Source of the DNA: Nitrospirae bacterium CG2_30_53_67
GTDB taxonomy: Bacteria; CG2-30-53-67
Direction of reading: 5' to 3'
Length of the DNA stretch: 35,298 bases
Assembly (NCBI GenBank): GCA_001873285.1
Contig: MNYV01000125.1
Span: 1 to 35,298, forward strand
The notes under the pieces are model-generated. The model was not told where the DNA came from and searched no databases. It worked only from the letters and a program-made list of their open reading frames with translations. Positions 35,045 through 35,298 of the stretch are shown one piece after another. Position 1 is the first letter of the stretch; every line of letters starts with the position of its first letter. A program made the position numbers and the translations under genes.

Positions 35045-35060
35045 CTTTGAAAAAATTTTA
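35045..35060 (+). repeat. Target-site duplication, right copy
   Basis: CTTTGAAAAAATTTTA, identical to 33607-33622 and directly adjacent to the right end of the insertion sequence. The next base begins a sigma70 -35 box. Confidence 0.85.
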
Positions 35061-35089
35061 TTGACGTCTCTCATTTACCCTGTTAATAT
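35061..35089 (+). promoter_or_regulatory. Promoter directly after the insertion sequence
   Basis: TTGACG at 35061-35066, a 17-base spacer and TAATAT at 35084-35089. It should drive the gene at 35158 with a leader of about 60 bases. The insertion sequence ends 17 bases upstream, so the promoter core is intact but any upstream activator site has been displaced. Confidence 0.65.
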
Positions 35090-35157
35090 CGAACGTTATG
35101 AATCCATAGGTGATTCTGTTATTTTTTATACTCATTTTTTCATAAGGAGACTCCCCC

Positions 35158-35298
35158 TTGAAAACCCAACATCAAATGAAAATCATGGTCTATTTATTCC
35201 TTCTGGCCGGCATCTTCCTTGCCCCGTCATCTCTATGGGCTGATGATCCGGTTAAAAAAGCCGATGGCGCCCAACAGCAGGAAAAAGCAAAAACCGAG
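35158..35298 (+). CDS. Secreted protein, 5' part only
   Basis: A frame opening at TTG 35158 (AAGGAG eight to nine bases upstream) and running off the window. In-frame ATGs follow at 35176 and 35185. The N-terminus is a signal peptide (KIMVYLFLLAGIFLAPSSLWA) with cleavage expected after SLWA, followed by a hydrophilic Lys/Gln-rich stretch (DDPVKKADGAQQQEKAKTE). Too little is present to name a family. Confidence 0.7.
   Translation, partial: MKTQHQMKIMVYLFLLAGIFLAPSSLWADDPVKKADGAQQQEKAKTE

Overview
The window looks like the chromosome of a Gram-negative, probably anaerobic bacterium of the Desulfobacterota (old Deltaproteobacteria) or Nitrospirota type. The reasons are an LpxC lipid A enzyme, a LapB-type protein, TatA, lipoproteins and secreted proteins, TusA/DsrE sulfur-relay proteins, a DUF362-ferredoxin protein, an archaeal/thermophile-style GH57 alpha-glucan enzyme, and the gene order rplU-rpmA-obg-proB-proA-nadD-rsfS-rlmH-lapB-gpmI-comF. 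The assignment to a phylum is inference.

Layout. 1-2860: a possible gene start at the left edge, a foldback repeat, maf (-), an M20 dipeptidase (+) and an XRE regulator (-). 2860-3535: a gene-free stretch holding nested inverted-repeat elements and then a consensus sigma70 promoter inside a split inverted repeat. This promoter leads into a two-gene locus of unknown function (3536-4998) with two Fis-like helix-turn-helix stretches. 5132-6825 (-): BON lipoprotein, mobA-like gene, tatA, acylphosphatase and a very small basic protein. 6995-8380 (+): an exported YidD-domain protein coupled to a TPR protein. 8435-9367 (-): lpxC. 9594-12679 (+): DUF362-ferredoxin protein, second foldback repeat, tusA, dsrE-like gene and a DUF4388 protein. 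12700-15196 (-): an HD-GYP phosphodiesterase with GAF domains followed by a CheY-like receiver. 15584-16729 (+): an exported LysM protein.

16784-26406 (-) is a dense housekeeping block (ribosomal proteins L21/L27, Obg, proline synthesis, NAD synthesis, ribosome silencing and maturation, a LapA-LapB-like fusion, phosphoglycerate mutase, ComF), mostly with overlapping start and stop codons. 26504-31126 (-) is a second operon: GH57 enzyme, FG-GAP protein, short coiled-coil protein, SuhB-like phosphatase.

31330-35298 is accessory DNA. It holds a short isolated minus-strand transcription unit, a fragment of an integron-type tyrosine recombinase, and two orphan genes each followed by an attC-like foldback site; the two sites share an identical right arm. 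A complete IS1202-group (ISNCY) insertion sequence follows, with 5'-TG...CA-3' ends and a perfect 16-bp target duplication. It landed just upstream of the promoter of a secreted-protein gene that runs off the window. The attC-like pair with the recombinase remnant, and a dispersed 164-186 bp foldback element seen three times, are the most interesting signals. No tRNA, rRNA or CRISPR array was seen.
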